Positions 14,221-23,290 of a DNA stretch of 36,337 nucleotides are shown one piece after another. The DNA lies in contig DCHI01000007.1 of NCBI GenBank assembly GCA_002314795.1, positions 82,098 through 118,434 on the forward strand. Direction: 5' to 3'. A program made the translations under genes and the position numbers. Below the pieces are notes generated by a model. It worked only from the letters and a program-made list of their open reading frames with translations. It was not told the origin of the DNA and did not search any database. Every line of letters begins with the position of its first letter. The first letter of the stretch is position 1. Source of the DNA: Bacteroidales bacterium UBA1756 (GTDB lineage: Bacteria; Bacteroidota; Bacteroidia; Bacteroidales; WCHB1-69).

Positions 14221-15930
14221 TTAAGACAGATGGATGGTCTCTTCTAAGAATTTTCCACAATCCTCAAAAGTTTCAAATGTGTGTTCCTCAGGAACGAGGT
14301 TGGGAACGACGTTCATTTTGGTCAACATATACTTCGGCTGAGGTTGAATGATGGTCATCAAGACGGTGACGCCACGTGACTGCAAATCCTTGATGGCGGT
14401 TTCCATTGCGTACAACCCTGACTGGTCCATAAATGAAACCAAGCGCATACGGATGATGACGATTTTTGCCGTTGACGGAATGGCGTTCATCACTTCCTGG
14501 AATTTTGTGATGGAACCGAAGAAGATAGGGCCGTTCAAACGTTGGATGTAGATTTTGCTGCGAACCTCGTCGGTTAACACGTGTTCATCTTCCCACGGAA
14601 TTTCCTTGTCAAACGTGGTGATTTTATCTAAATGATAACTACCTTCTACTAAGTCACTTGCGCGTTTCATAAACAAGACGCAGGCAATCACCATTCCAAT
14701 TCCGACGGCAATGAGCAAATCTACAAAAACGGTGAGGAACAGCACGGTAATCAGCACGACCGCATCGGCCTTGGGGATTTTCAGAAGGTCTTTCAGTCCC
14801 TTGAAATCGATGATGCCAATACCGACCGTAATCAGAATGCCCGCCAACACGGAGTAGGGAACGAACTTGACTAAACTTCCCAAACCGAGCAGTACGGCTA
14901 ACAGGAACAGTCCGTGAACCATTCCGGACAGCCGCGTACGCCCGCCGCTGTTGATGTTGACAATCGTACGCATCGTGGCGCCGGCTCCCGGAAGTCCTCC
15001 GAACAAACCTACCGCCATATTTCCAATTCCTTGTCCGATAAGTTCTTGATTACTATTGTGTTTTGTTTTTGTAGTATTGTCAGCAACTACCGAAGTGAGC
15101 AGCGTGTCAATGGAGCCGAGTCCGGCCAACGTCAGAGCGGGAATAACCGACATCTTGATGACGGCTAACCAGTCGATACCGGCAACCGCGTGATTGACAA
15201 AGAAGGGCATCGGGAATCCGGACGGAATATCTCCGATGGTGAGACGCGCGTCAAAATGGATGAGTACGGACACGATGGTCATTACGATGAGTGCGACCAA
15301 AGTGGCGGGTACTTTTTTGGTGAGAAGGGGGAAAAGATAGATGATGGCAACAGTCCCCAAACCAAGAAGAAGAGCCATAACATCCAATCCGCCAATCTTT
15401 TCAGGAAGTTGCGTGATCATATCGACTATCAGCACCGGCGATTTCATACCAAGCAGCGGGTAAATTTGTTGCACAATGATAATGATACCGATACCGCTCA
15501 TAAAACCGGAGAGAACAGGATAGGGGATATAACGGATGTATTTTCCTATTTTGAGAAATCCGAACAGAATCTGGAAGGCGCCGCAGAGGATGGCGGCAAG
15601 TGCCATACTTATAACAACTGTCTCGATGCTATGCGGTTGCGAGGTGGCCCAAACGGTGGAAATAAGGGTGGCCGAAATGACCGTCATCGGGCCGGTTGGG
15701 CCGCTCACCTGCGACGGCGTTCCACCGAACAGAGCGGCGAAAAAGCCAAGCATCATTGCGCCTGTCAGGCCCGCCAATGCACCAATGGCACCGATGTTCC
15801 CGACCTCTTCCACGCTAATCACACCGAACGCCTGGATACCGAATGCCAATGCGAGCGGCAAAGCCACGATTCCAGCCGTTAATCCTCCAAAAATATCTCC
15901 CTTTAGGTTTGATTTGTCAAATAATTTCAT
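14221..15930 (-). CDS. SulP-family anion transporter with STAS domain
   Basis: The 569-residue inner-membrane transporter starts with the typical KGDIFGGLTAGIVALPLALAFG and contains SGPTGPMTVISATL, followed by further membrane helices to about residue 420. A cytoplasmic STAS domain fills about 445-560 (LNGPIFFGSITKF and MDQSGLYAMETAIKDLQSRG). SulP members carry sulfate, bicarbonate or dicarboxylates, and motif reading alone does not settle which. It is the first gene of a three-gene operon, from the -7 box at 16021-16028. Confidence 0.92.
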   Translation of the reverse strand: MKLFDKSNLKGDIFGGLTAGIVALPLALAFGIQAFGVISVEEVGNIGAIGALAGLTGAMMLGFFAALFGGTPSQVSGPTGPMTVISATLISTVWATSQPHSIETVVISMALAAILCGAFQILFGFLKIGKYIRYIPYPVLSGFMSGIGIIIIVQQIYPLLGMKSPVLIVDMITQLPEKIGGLDVMALLLGLGTVAIIYLFPLLTKKVPATLVALIVMTIVSVLIHFDARLTIGDIPSGFPMPFFVNHAVAGIDWLAVIKMSVIPALTLAGLGSIDTLLTSVVADNTTKTKHNSNQELIGQGIGNMAVGLFGGLPGAGATMRTIVNINSGGRTRLSGMVHGLFLLAVLLGLGSLVKFVPYSVLAGILITVGIGIIDFKGLKDLLKIPKADAVVLITVLFLTVFVDLLIAVGIGMVIACVLFMKRASDLVEGSYHLDKITTFDKEIPWEDEHVLTDEVRSKIYIQRLNGPIFFGSITKFQEVMNAIPSTAKIVIIRMRLVSFMDQSGLYAMETAIKDLQSRGVTVLMTIIQPQPKYMLTKMNVVPNLVPEEHTFETFEDCGKFLEETIHLS

Positions 15931-16020
15931 CTATTTTGCTTTTAATGATTATTTATTAAAAATATAATTTACTGATTTAAAATCATTTAAAAATAAAAAA
16001 TGGAGTTTAAAATAAACGCG

Positions 16021-16028
16021 CAAAGGTA
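16021..16028 (-). promoter_or_regulatory. -7 box for the sulP operon
   Basis: On the minus strand this reads TACCTTTG followed by C. It is about 90 nt before the sulP ATG, with the 7-bp repeat array directly upstream. Confidence 0.7.
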
Positions 16029-16035
16029 CTAATTT

Positions 16036-16110
16036 AAGTAGAAAGTTGGAACGCAGAAGTAGAAAAGTATGAAGTAAGAAGTAGGAGGTAAGAAGTAGGA
16101 GGTATGAAGT
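16036..16110 (+). repeat. 7-bp tandem repeat array of the GAAGTAG family
   Basis: The cleanest part reads GAAGTAA, GAAGTAG, GAGGTAA, GAAGTAG, GAGGTAT, GAAGTTG in register, preceded by looser copies. It is the same family as 5930-5975 and again sits just upstream of a minus-strand -7 box. Confidence 0.7.
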
Positions 16111-16205
16111 TGGGGGATTTTGCGGATGATGATTTTTTTGGCAACGAATAAATACGGTTATTCCTCAATAAAATTTTCACAATACTATTTATTACTGTTT
16201 TTTTC

Positions 16206-16213
16206 TATCTTTG
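16206..16213 (+). promoter_or_regulatory. -7 box for the TPR operon
   Basis: TATCTTTG lies 41 nt before the ATG at 16255. It rules out an otherwise open start at 16120, which would be upstream of the transcript. Confidence 0.65.
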
Positions 16214-16254
16214 TGAAAATTTTAGTGATAATTAAATATTTGCTAATCAATAAT

Positions 16255-17868
16255 ATGAAAAGATTCTTGGCTTTATTGTCGCTTTTGTTGGCCTTCAGTT
16301 TTTCTATTGCTCAGGGGCAAAAAACGTTGGAACCGAAAGACCATTACAATTACACTATGGGCAAGGCAGCCTATAATGAAGGAAATTATGAGATAGCTGT
16401 GCAACTTTTCGTGAAAGAAATTGGCACTTATCCGGAAAATGGGTATGCCTATTTTTGGCTTTCGAGAATTTTCACCAACTATTTTTATTATGAGAGTGCA
16501 ATTGCTTCTTTGCGTACGGCTCAAAAGAATATTTCCAAGCAAGATAAGTATTACCAAGGGGCTGTCAATCGAGAACTCGGAATTTTGTATATGCAGTTCC
16601 GACAACCGAATCAGGCATTGGAGTATCTTTCACTTTCCCTTAAAATGAATCCGGGTGACGTGGAAGCTTATCTGTACCGTGGTCGCTGTTATCAAACCTT
16701 AGGAGATGACGATAAGGCCATCGGTGATTTCTCGTCTGCCGTCAAACACGGGGGAGAATCCGATGCTTTGGACGAGTTGGCGCGCGGTTACGAAAGAATG
16801 GGGGATTTTCAAAAAGCCCTTCAGATTACGGAGGCCTCTTTGCGAGAAACTTCCGATTCTGTTTCGTTGATTGCTTATCGTGCCGAATTGAAAATCAGAC
16901 AGAAAAAATATGATGAGGCCATTGACGACCTGGTCCTTTTGTTGAAAATGAATGATGTATATCATTTGGCTATGTATATGTCGCAGGTCCCTGAAGAATT
17001 TGGCCCAACATTGGAAGAGAAATTGCTGTCCGACTGTTCTCATTCCGACAAGATGTATGTGTATCGGCTCCTTGGACATTTTTACCGAATGAACGAAAAT
17101 TATGATCGTGCTCTTTACTACTACTATAACGTTTACAATCAGGAAAAAGAGTCCTCTGATATGCTTGATATTTCCAGAGTTTGGGAGTCTGTAGGAGACT
17201 ATGAAACGGCCCTTCGTTGTTTGGAAGCAATTGCAACGACAGATTCCGTTAATTATGATATTTCAGGTTGCCGTGCCGACAACCTCGTTGCTCTTGGGCG
17301 TTATGAAGAGGCGCAGGCCGCTTGTCAAAAAGGTATGGATAATAGCCCGGAATCTCCTGATATTTATCAGTCTATGGGACTACTTCACTCCATTCTGAAA
17401 CGTTTTGATGATGCGGCGGCAGATTATGAAATGGCATTAGTGCTGAATCCGGAGGATAGGGGATTGTATTTTAATTATGCAATGACTCAGAAAAAAAATG
17501 GGAATAAAGAATTGGCTGACAAGTATTTCAAACAAGTAGTTTGCCGAGATACGCTCTCCTCTCCCGATTCATATACAGCCTTGTCCGAATGGTATTTGGG
17601 CCATTCGCAAAAAGCCGTTGGGAAATTGGACACATCGGATTATTATGCGACATTTCGCTATTATGCTCTTGTCGGTCAGGAAGATAGTTGCTACCACTAT
17701 TTGGAACTGGCCTTGAAGGATGGCTTCAGAGAGTTTTACAAATATGAACTTGACGATGAAATCACCTCTGTTCGTTCAATTCCTCGTTTTTCGGATCTCA
17801 TTCGTCGCTATCGTGAACAGATGAATGCGGAAATAAATGCATTGCGAGAAAAATATTTGAACAAATAA
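16255..17868 (+). CDS. Secreted TPR-repeat protein
   Basis: The 537-residue protein starts with a signal peptide (MKRFLALLSLLLAFSFSIAQ) and consists almost wholly of TPR helical repeats, for example AYLYRGRCYQTLGDDDKAIG and IYQSMGLLHSILKRFDDAAA. TPR arrays bind protein partners; an envelope location is expected. The ATG at 16255 fits both the promoter and the signal peptide. It is 32 bp upstream of a similar gene with which it shares the same repeat plan and a similar C-terminal segment (IRSIPRF-like here, IRNLPEY there), so the pair looks like an old tandem duplication. Partner unknown. Confidence 0.85.
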   Translation: MKRFLALLSLLLAFSFSIAQGQKTLEPKDHYNYTMGKAAYNEGNYEIAVQLFVKEIGTYPENGYAYFWLSRIFTNYFYYESAIASLRTAQKNISKQDKYYQGAVNRELGILYMQFRQPNQALEYLSLSLKMNPGDVEAYLYRGRCYQTLGDDDKAIGDFSSAVKHGGESDALDELARGYERMGDFQKALQITEASLRETSDSVSLIAYRAELKIRQKKYDEAIDDLVLLLKMNDVYHLAMYMSQVPEEFGPTLEEKLLSDCSHSDKMYVYRLLGHFYRMNENYDRALYYYYNVYNQEKESSDMLDISRVWESVGDYETALRCLEAIATTDSVNYDISGCRADNLVALGRYEEAQAACQKGMDNSPESPDIYQSMGLLHSILKRFDDAAADYEMALVLNPEDRGLYFNYAMTQKKNGNKELADKYFKQVVCRDTLSSPDSYTALSEWYLGHSQKAVGKLDTSDYYATFRYYALVGQEDSCYHYLELALKDGFREFYKYELDDEITSVRSIPRFSDLIRRYREQMNAEINALREKYLNK

Positions 17869-17900
17869 ATTCCCCATAAACAATTAGAAAATACGTAATT

Positions 17901-19952
17901 ATGAAATATCTATCACATTTCTTTCTCTTTTTAGCTTTGTTAATGGCTCTTTCCTTTGCTTCGGCTCAGCAAACGACAGACAAGAATAACTATAATGTTG
18001 CCCGTGGGTTGAATGCACTGCAAAGTGGTTCTATGGAGGAAGCTCACAAGTATTTTGAAATGGAATTGGAGGTGAATCCTAAGAATGGTTATGCGTCTTT
18101 ATGGAATTCAGTTGCCTATATAGCAGATGAGAATTCTTCAAAGGCATTTTCCTTTATCACTGACGCTTTGGCGAATTTGCCGAAAAAAGACAAGGAGTAT
18201 ATTGCTGCGGCCTATTCAGCACGCGCCCAAATCTACGAAGATTTGTTGGCAAATCGCGATGCTGCCATCGCCGATTATACAAAGGTGATTTCCCTTTCCC
18301 CAATGGATCACAACGGATATGAAAGTCGTGCTAACCTTTATTTCTTACAAAAAAAGTACGATTTGGCTGAAGCCGATTATCAAAAAATCATCTCCATCAG
18401 TCCGCCGTCTATAGAACCTTATTTGGGGCTTGGAAAGATTCTTATAGAACAAAAAGAGTATAAAAAAGCGATTGATAAGTTCTCCTTTGCAATCCATATC
18501 TCTCAAGGTGCCAATGCTGCAGCTTACTTGTGCCGTGCCAAGGCTCACTTCCGCTTAACTAATTACTATGAAGCCGTTGATGACCTCTTTCGTTCTTTGG
18601 AAATAGAACAAAATGATGAAGTTTGGCAGTTGATGGAAGAAATGCTCGATTCCGCAAGCTCCGTTGTGTTGGCACGGTTAAAGATAAAATGTAGGGCGAA
18701 TCCAAATGATGTTTCCTGGCACTTTATTACGGCCTCGGCATATATGCAGGTGAAATCGTTTGGAGAGGCCCTTACTTATTGTAAGGAGTGTTATAAAATT
18801 GAGCCGAATTTCTTTTCAGCATCAGTTCTTGCAAATTGTCTGTCTGATATGGGAGATGGTGAGCACGCAATGGAATATGCTGATATTGCAATGGATTATG
18901 ATTCTACAGATATCGACTTGCTTATGCTGATGGCGCAAATCGAGTCCGAAGATGATAATTGGAAAGAAGTTATGGAACTGATGGATGAATGCGTCGCTTT
19001 AAAACCGGAAAATAGTACTGTTTACAGTAGGCGTGCGTGGTTCAAGTCCATCTCCGGTGACGTGGCTGGAGCGGTTGACGATTATTCTTCCTCCATTGTG
19101 TTGGATGCTTCGGAGCCTTATCCTTTTTTTGCTCGCGGCCACGCATACTTGATGCTCGGTAACGAGAAGGAGGGCCGTCGCGATTTAATGAAGGCAATTG
19201 AGATGGATACCGATATGACCTCACTCTCTTGTGCCCATTATGCTTGGCTCTATCTCGGTGATACGACGAAGGCCTTGCAACTGCTGGACACGACCTTGAA
19301 ATACGAAGATGAACCCAATTATAATGCCGCTTGTATCTATTCTCTAATAAATGATCAAGAAAAAGCATTGAAACATTTGCGCCTCTCGTTTGAAAAAGAT
19401 AAGCAACGCAATCTGTCTCACTGGCGTCACGACCGTGATTTGAACAATATTAGAAATCTGCCAGAATATACGACAATGGTAGAAGAATTTGAACGGACGC
19501 TGGCCGATGAAATAAAGGATAATAACGTCATATTGGGTGTGTATAATGAAAAGGTGGTTGAAATTCCTTTTGAGAAAAAGAGTGGCGTGATGGAAATCAA
19601 GTGCAAAATCAACGACCTGCCTCTTTACTTCATCTTTGATACGGGTGCTTCTGATGTCTCCATTTCAGAAGTTGAAGCCACTTTTATGTTGAAAAACAAC
19701 TACTTATCGGAAAAAGATATTGTTGGAACGCGCAATTACTTGACGGCCAATGGGGAAATCTCGGAAGGAACGGTTATCAGTCTCAATAGCATTCAAATAG
19801 GTGAAATGCAGCTTCACAACGTGCTTGCATCTGTGGTGAAAAGTCAGAACGCACCGCTATTGTTAGGGCAATCGGCCTTGCAACGCTTGGGAAAAATGGA
19901 AATTGACAATGACCGAATGGTTATCCGTTTTACCTATCGTGAGGAGCAATAA
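17901..19952 (+). CDS. Secreted TPR protein with C-terminal retropepsin-like aspartic protease
   Basis: The 683-residue protein has a signal peptide (MKYLSHFFLFLALLMALSFASAQ), about 500 residues of TPR repeats, and a C-terminal domain of the clan AA single-chain retropepsin type. Its catalytic motif FDTGAS has D580, and the second hallmark LLLGQSALQRLG is near 653. Such domains act as dimers and cut peptides. The TPR part resembles the protein encoded just upstream, which lacks the protease domain. The two are probably one transcript (32-bp gap). An envelope protease held by a TPR scaffold is a fair inference; the target is unknown. Confidence 0.85.
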   Translation: MKYLSHFFLFLALLMALSFASAQQTTDKNNYNVARGLNALQSGSMEEAHKYFEMELEVNPKNGYASLWNSVAYIADENSSKAFSFITDALANLPKKDKEYIAAAYSARAQIYEDLLANRDAAIADYTKVISLSPMDHNGYESRANLYFLQKKYDLAEADYQKIISISPPSIEPYLGLGKILIEQKEYKKAIDKFSFAIHISQGANAAAYLCRAKAHFRLTNYYEAVDDLFRSLEIEQNDEVWQLMEEMLDSASSVVLARLKIKCRANPNDVSWHFITASAYMQVKSFGEALTYCKECYKIEPNFFSASVLANCLSDMGDGEHAMEYADIAMDYDSTDIDLLMLMAQIESEDDNWKEVMELMDECVALKPENSTVYSRRAWFKSISGDVAGAVDDYSSSIVLDASEPYPFFARGHAYLMLGNEKEGRRDLMKAIEMDTDMTSLSCAHYAWLYLGDTTKALQLLDTTLKYEDEPNYNAACIYSLINDQEKALKHLRLSFEKDKQRNLSHWRHDRDLNNIRNLPEYTTMVEEFERTLADEIKDNNVILGVYNEKVVEIPFEKKSGVMEIKCKINDLPLYFIFDTGASDVSISEVEATFMLKNNYLSEKDIVGTRNYLTANGEISEGTVISLNSIQIGEMQLHNVLASVVKSQNAPLLLGQSALQRLGKMEIDNDRMVIRFTYREEQ

Positions 19953-20035
19953 CCAGTGCAGATTTTTATTGAAAAACATTTCGTGAGTACGTGAAAGGTG
20001 CTTTGTTTGTGGAACAATCTTCCCGAAATTTTATG

Positions 20036-20043
20036 TACCTTTG
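20036..20043 (+). promoter_or_regulatory. -7 box for the transketolase-half / sigma factor operon
   Basis: TACCTTTG followed by C lies 18 nt before the ATG at 20062. It makes the in-frame TTG at 20041 impossible as a start. Confidence 0.75.
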
Positions 20044-20061
20044 CCGCCAAATTTTGAAATT

Positions 20062-21015
20062 ATGCAACCTATTGTATGTAACGACTTTAAGGATACCCGT
20101 TCCGGATTCGGTGCGGGCTTGGTGGAAGCGGGTCGCCGCAATCCCAACGTTTTTGCCCTCTGCGCCGATGTAATCGGTAGTCTGAAAATGGGTGACTTTA
20201 TCAAGGAATTTCCTGATAGATTTATTCAAACCGGTATCGCCGAAGCGAATATGATAGGCATTTCCGCTGGACTCGCTTTGAGCGGAAAGGTTCCCTTCGC
20301 CGGCGCTTTTGCTGGTTTCGTCTCCGGCCGCGTCTATGACCAGATTCGTATGACCGCCGCCTATTCTAACCTCAATGTGAAAATCGCCGCGTCTCACGCC
20401 GGTATTACCGTGGGCGAAGATGGCGCTACGCACCAAATGATGGAAGACCTCGGATTGATGAAAATGCTTCCTAATATGGTGGTTATCAATCCTTGCGACT
20501 ATAATCAAACCAAGCAGGCAACCCTCGCCGTCGCCGAATACGTTGGCCCCGTCTATTTGCGCTTCGGTCGCCCCGCTGTCCCGAATTTTACGCCCGCCGA
20601 CCAACCTTTCGTCATCGGAAAAGCGCTGACAATGAATGAAGGAACGGATGTCTCCATCTTTGCAACCGGTCACCTTGTATGGCACGCCCTTGAGGCCGCT
20701 TACGAACTCTCTCAAAAAGGTGTTAGTGCGGAGGTTATTGACATTCACACGATTAAGCCGCTTGATGAAGAAGCCGTTCTTCGTAGCGTTGCCAAAACTC
20801 GTTGCGTCGTTACCGCTGAAGAACATATGATGAACGGCGGTTTGGGTGACAGCATCTGCCAGTTGCTCGGTCGTAAATTCCCCGCTCCGGTGGAAATGGT
20901 AGCCGTTAACGATAAATTCGGTGAAAGTGGAAAGCCCGCTGAACTGATGACAAAATACGGCTTGGATACGCAGCACGTGGTAGAAGCCGCCCTCAAGGTG
21001 ATTACCAGAAAATAA
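20062..21015 (+). CDS. Transketolase C-terminal half (pyrimidine-binding and C-terminal domains)
   Basis: The 317-residue protein matches the second subunit of split transketolases. The pyrimidine-binding domain contains the cofactor-contacting glutamate in TGIAEANMIG and the hallmark SHAGITVGEDGATHQ, and a transketolase C-terminal domain follows. Split enzymes need an N-terminal subunit binding the thiamine diphosphate phosphates, usually encoded immediately upstream. Here the upstream gene is a TPR protease and there is a promoter between them, so the N-terminal half must lie elsewhere if the enzyme is active. The ECF sigma factor starts 6 bp downstream. Likely role: pentose phosphate interconversion. 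Confidence 0.9.
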   Translation: MQPIVCNDFKDTRSGFGAGLVEAGRRNPNVFALCADVIGSLKMGDFIKEFPDRFIQTGIAEANMIGISAGLALSGKVPFAGAFAGFVSGRVYDQIRMTAAYSNLNVKIAASHAGITVGEDGATHQMMEDLGLMKMLPNMVVINPCDYNQTKQATLAVAEYVGPVYLRFGRPAVPNFTPADQPFVIGKALTMNEGTDVSIFATGHLVWHALEAAYELSQKGVSAEVIDIHTIKPLDEEAVLRSVAKTRCVVTAEEHMMNGGLGDSICQLLGRKFPAPVEMVAVNDKFGESGKPAELMTKYGLDTQHVVEAALKVITRK

Positions 21016-21021
21016 TTTCCA

Positions 21022-21597
21022 ATGGAAGAGCCCAAAGTGGTGAAATTTCCTGATCCGGATGAGCAAATCCTCTCTCTTTTTAATGATGAAAAGACAAAAG
21101 AGAATGGGTTTCGGCTCCTGATGGAAAAGTATAAGAAGTATGTCTATTACTATATTCGTCGTTTCGTCTATTCTCACGTCGAGGCTGATGATTTGACGCA
21201 GGATGTTTTTGTCAAGGTGTGGCGCTTCTTGGGAAATTTTCGCGGTGATTCTACTCTAAAAACTTGGATTACACGCATTTGCATTACCACTTGTCTTTCT
21301 TTTCTAAAAAAGAAAAAAGAGGCCTTGGCGTTAGGCGATGACAAGTTTACCGACCATTTGTGGAATACGGCAGCCGAAACGCACTATTTTTCGGCCGACC
21401 GAATGGAACAGTGGTTGCAGGAAGCCATCATCCGACTTCCTGAAAAACAGCGAGTTGTGTTTACGCTCCGCTACTATGACGAGCTCCCGTACGAAGAAAT
21501 GTCAAAGGTACTCAACACTTCCGTTGGTGCGCTGAAAGCATCGTACCATTTTGCACGGGAAAAAGTGGAAGCCTATTTGAAAGAAAGAGTTAATTGA
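21022..21597 (+). CDS. ECF-type RNA polymerase sigma factor
   Basis: The 191-residue sigma-70 family protein has region 2 at about 40-100 (ADDLTQDVFVKVWRFLGNF) and region 4 at about 140-188 (LPEKQRVVFTLRYYDELPYE), with no region 1 or 3. It starts 6 bp after the transketolase gene, so it is probably co-transcribed. No anti-sigma factor follows: the next gene is convergent and overlaps its 3' end by 8 bp. How its activity is held in check is therefore not visible here. Confidence 0.92.
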   Translation: MEEPKVVKFPDPDEQILSLFNDEKTKENGFRLLMEKYKKYVYYYIRRFVYSHVEADDLTQDVFVKVWRFLGNFRGDSTLKTWITRICITTCLSFLKKKKEALALGDDKFTDHLWNTAAETHYFSADRMEQWLQEAIIRLPEKQRVVFTLRYYDELPYEEMSKVLNTSVGALKASYHFAREKVEAYLKERVN

Positions 21598-22078
21598 TTT
21601 TGTTCCAAACCTCCCTCAAGGAGGCGAAAGAATTTTGCAAAAGTTCCGTCACACGGGACTCTTCTACCCATACCGCTTCGGAGATTTGTTCCTCCGTTTG
21701 TGGAACGGGTTGATTGCTAATGGCTTCCATCTCGAACCAGATGGTTTCTTTCAGCATTTTTGGTCCGTAGGTATCGTACGTGTGAAAAACGGAAAAAGAC
21801 CGTTGGCCGGTGATGCGAGCCGCGATTCCCGTTTCCTCCTCTACTTCACGAAGTGCCGTTTCTTCAATCGTTTCGCCCTCTTCGGCTTTCCCTTTCGGAA
21901 AATCCCAAACGCCGCGGCGATGAATCATCAGAACCTGTCCAGTTTCGTTACGAACAATGCCTCCAGCGGCTCGGATATATTCGTATTCTTGCATCAAAAT
22001 TGAAAAATCATCCTCATTTTCAATAAGTTGAAATGTATTTTCCGTATAAACTTTAATTGGGAAATGGGCAAGAATCAT
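21590..22078 (-). CDS. NUDIX hydrolase
   Basis: The 162-residue protein has a perfect Nudix box GX5EX7REVEEETG at 63-85, binding the divalent metal for cleavage of nucleoside-diphosphate-linked compounds. The preceding RRGVWDFPKG is a typical family segment. The substrate cannot be assigned. It lies 9 bp downstream of holB and is probably the last gene of the surA-moxR-holB transcript. Its end overlaps the convergent sigma-factor gene by 8 bp. Confidence 0.9.
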   Translation of the reverse strand: MILAHFPIKVYTENTFQLIENEDDFSILMQEYEYIRAAGGIVRNETGQVLMIHRRGVWDFPKGKAEEGETIEETALREVEEETGIAARITGQRSFSVFHTYDTYGPKMLKETIWFEMEAISNQPVPQTEEQISEAVWVEESRVTELLQNSFASLREVWNKIN

Positions 22079-22087
22079 AAAAGAACG

Positions 22088-23248
22088 TTATCTTTTAGCA
22101 AAGTTTTGTGCAATTTTGAAGTAAAAGTCAGTGAAAACCATCAACACGTTGACGTTACGTTCCAAATGAAGTGCCGCTTTGTTGCATTCGTTGTAAAGTG
22201 GCATCGCATTTTTGATGGTGAAGAATTGTTGGAAAGATTCCAATGTCTTCAATTCTTCGGCAGTCGCTTTCACCAATGCTTTTCCTTTTTGATTGATAAG
22301 CAACTCATTACGAAACATTCGAGAAAAATAGAGCATCAGATTCCGTTGAAAATCTTTCCCGTTTTTTGAAATATCTTTAATGGCATTTTGCACGCTGAAA
22401 TATTCCACATCGTTCAGATTTCCGGTTTGAACGAAGGAAGTCGCACTTTTAACGAAAAGCGAATAGTACTTGTGGAATTTATGCAGTTCCGCATTTTCCC
22501 CTTTGAGTTTCAGCGCTTTGATGTAATTGTTTTCGGAAATAGCCGCAATGTCCGCAGCCTCTTGTTCACTCATACACTCTTCATCAATGAGGTGTTGACG
22601 AATGACTTCTTCGGGAAGTGGCGGAATTTTCACCAATTGCGTACGTGAAAGAATGGTGGGGAGAATGGCGTCGCTACTTTCTGCCAAAAGAATGAAAAGT
22701 GTCTTGTTCTCAGGCTCTTCCAGCGTTTTCAAAAGTTTCGGAGCCGCGGCGTGATACAATTTTTCAGCCATCCAAAGGATGTAAACCTTGTAGCCGTTTT
22801 CGTGCGAACGGACGCTGTTTTTCCGAATAATGCTCGCACAGTCGCGAATATTGATGGAGATGACTTTGTTGTCGCTTTTGAGTTCTTTCACCCAGTCATC
22901 AAAGTCAATATGATAATTGTTATTGAAAACAAATTCACGGAAATCTTGCGCAAACAGGTCTGATTCCGGATCTTTTTTGACACTTTTTGCAATGCAATTC
23001 GGAAAAATCAAGTGCAAATCAGGATGTTGGAGTTTTTCGAACATCACACACGAATGGCACTTCCCGCAGGAATCGCCGTCGTGTCGGTCCTCGCAGCAGA
23101 CGTACTGGGCGTATGCCACGGCCAAAGCAAAATTGTGCGTCCCGTTTTTTCCTAAAAAAAGTTGTGCGTGGCTGATACGGTTTTCATCGACTAAAGAGAC
23201 CAAACGCTTTTTCAGCGTCTCGTTCACCATTACATCCTTGAATTGCAT
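22088..23248 (-). CDS. holB: DNA polymerase III delta' subunit
   Basis: A 386-residue clamp-loader subunit that helps place the sliding clamp on DNA. The N-terminal AAA+ module has a degenerate P-loop (FLGKNGTHNFALA, no GKT), normal for delta', and a zinc module of C51/C52, C61, C64 and C67. Downstream, LKTLEEPENKTLFILLAES and ILSRTQLVKIPPL are typical. It lies 42 bp after moxR and 9 bp before the NUDIX gene on the same strand. Confidence 0.9.
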   Translation of the reverse strand: MQFKDVMVNETLKKRLVSLVDENRISHAQLFLGKNGTHNFALAVAYAQYVCCEDRHDGDSCGKCHSCVMFEKLQHPDLHLIFPNCIAKSVKKDPESDLFAQDFREFVFNNNYHIDFDDWVKELKSDNKVISINIRDCASIIRKNSVRSHENGYKVYILWMAEKLYHAAAPKLLKTLEEPENKTLFILLAESSDAILPTILSRTQLVKIPPLPEEVIRQHLIDEECMSEQEAADIAAISENNYIKALKLKGENAELHKFHKYYSLFVKSATSFVQTGNLNDVEYFSVQNAIKDISKNGKDFQRNLMLYFSRMFRNELLINQKGKALVKATAEELKTLESFQQFFTIKNAMPLYNECNKAALHLERNVNVLMVFTDFYFKIAQNFAKR

Positions 23249-23290
23249 AGAGGGGCAGTTTGGAAAATGTTTGTTTTATGAATGATTCGC

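Larger units (their letters stand above)
15931..16254. other. Divergent intergenic region between sulP and the TPR genes
   Basis: It contains the minus-strand sulP promoter, the 7-bp repeat array (16036-16110) and the plus-strand TPR promoter (16206-16213). No small gene is supported; the open frame leading into the TPR gene crosses that promoter. Confidence 0.6.

Noticed and set aside
19966..21177. 403-codon antisense frame opposite the transketolase half
   Set aside because: It has no family features and mirrors the codon bias of the real gene; a shadow frame.
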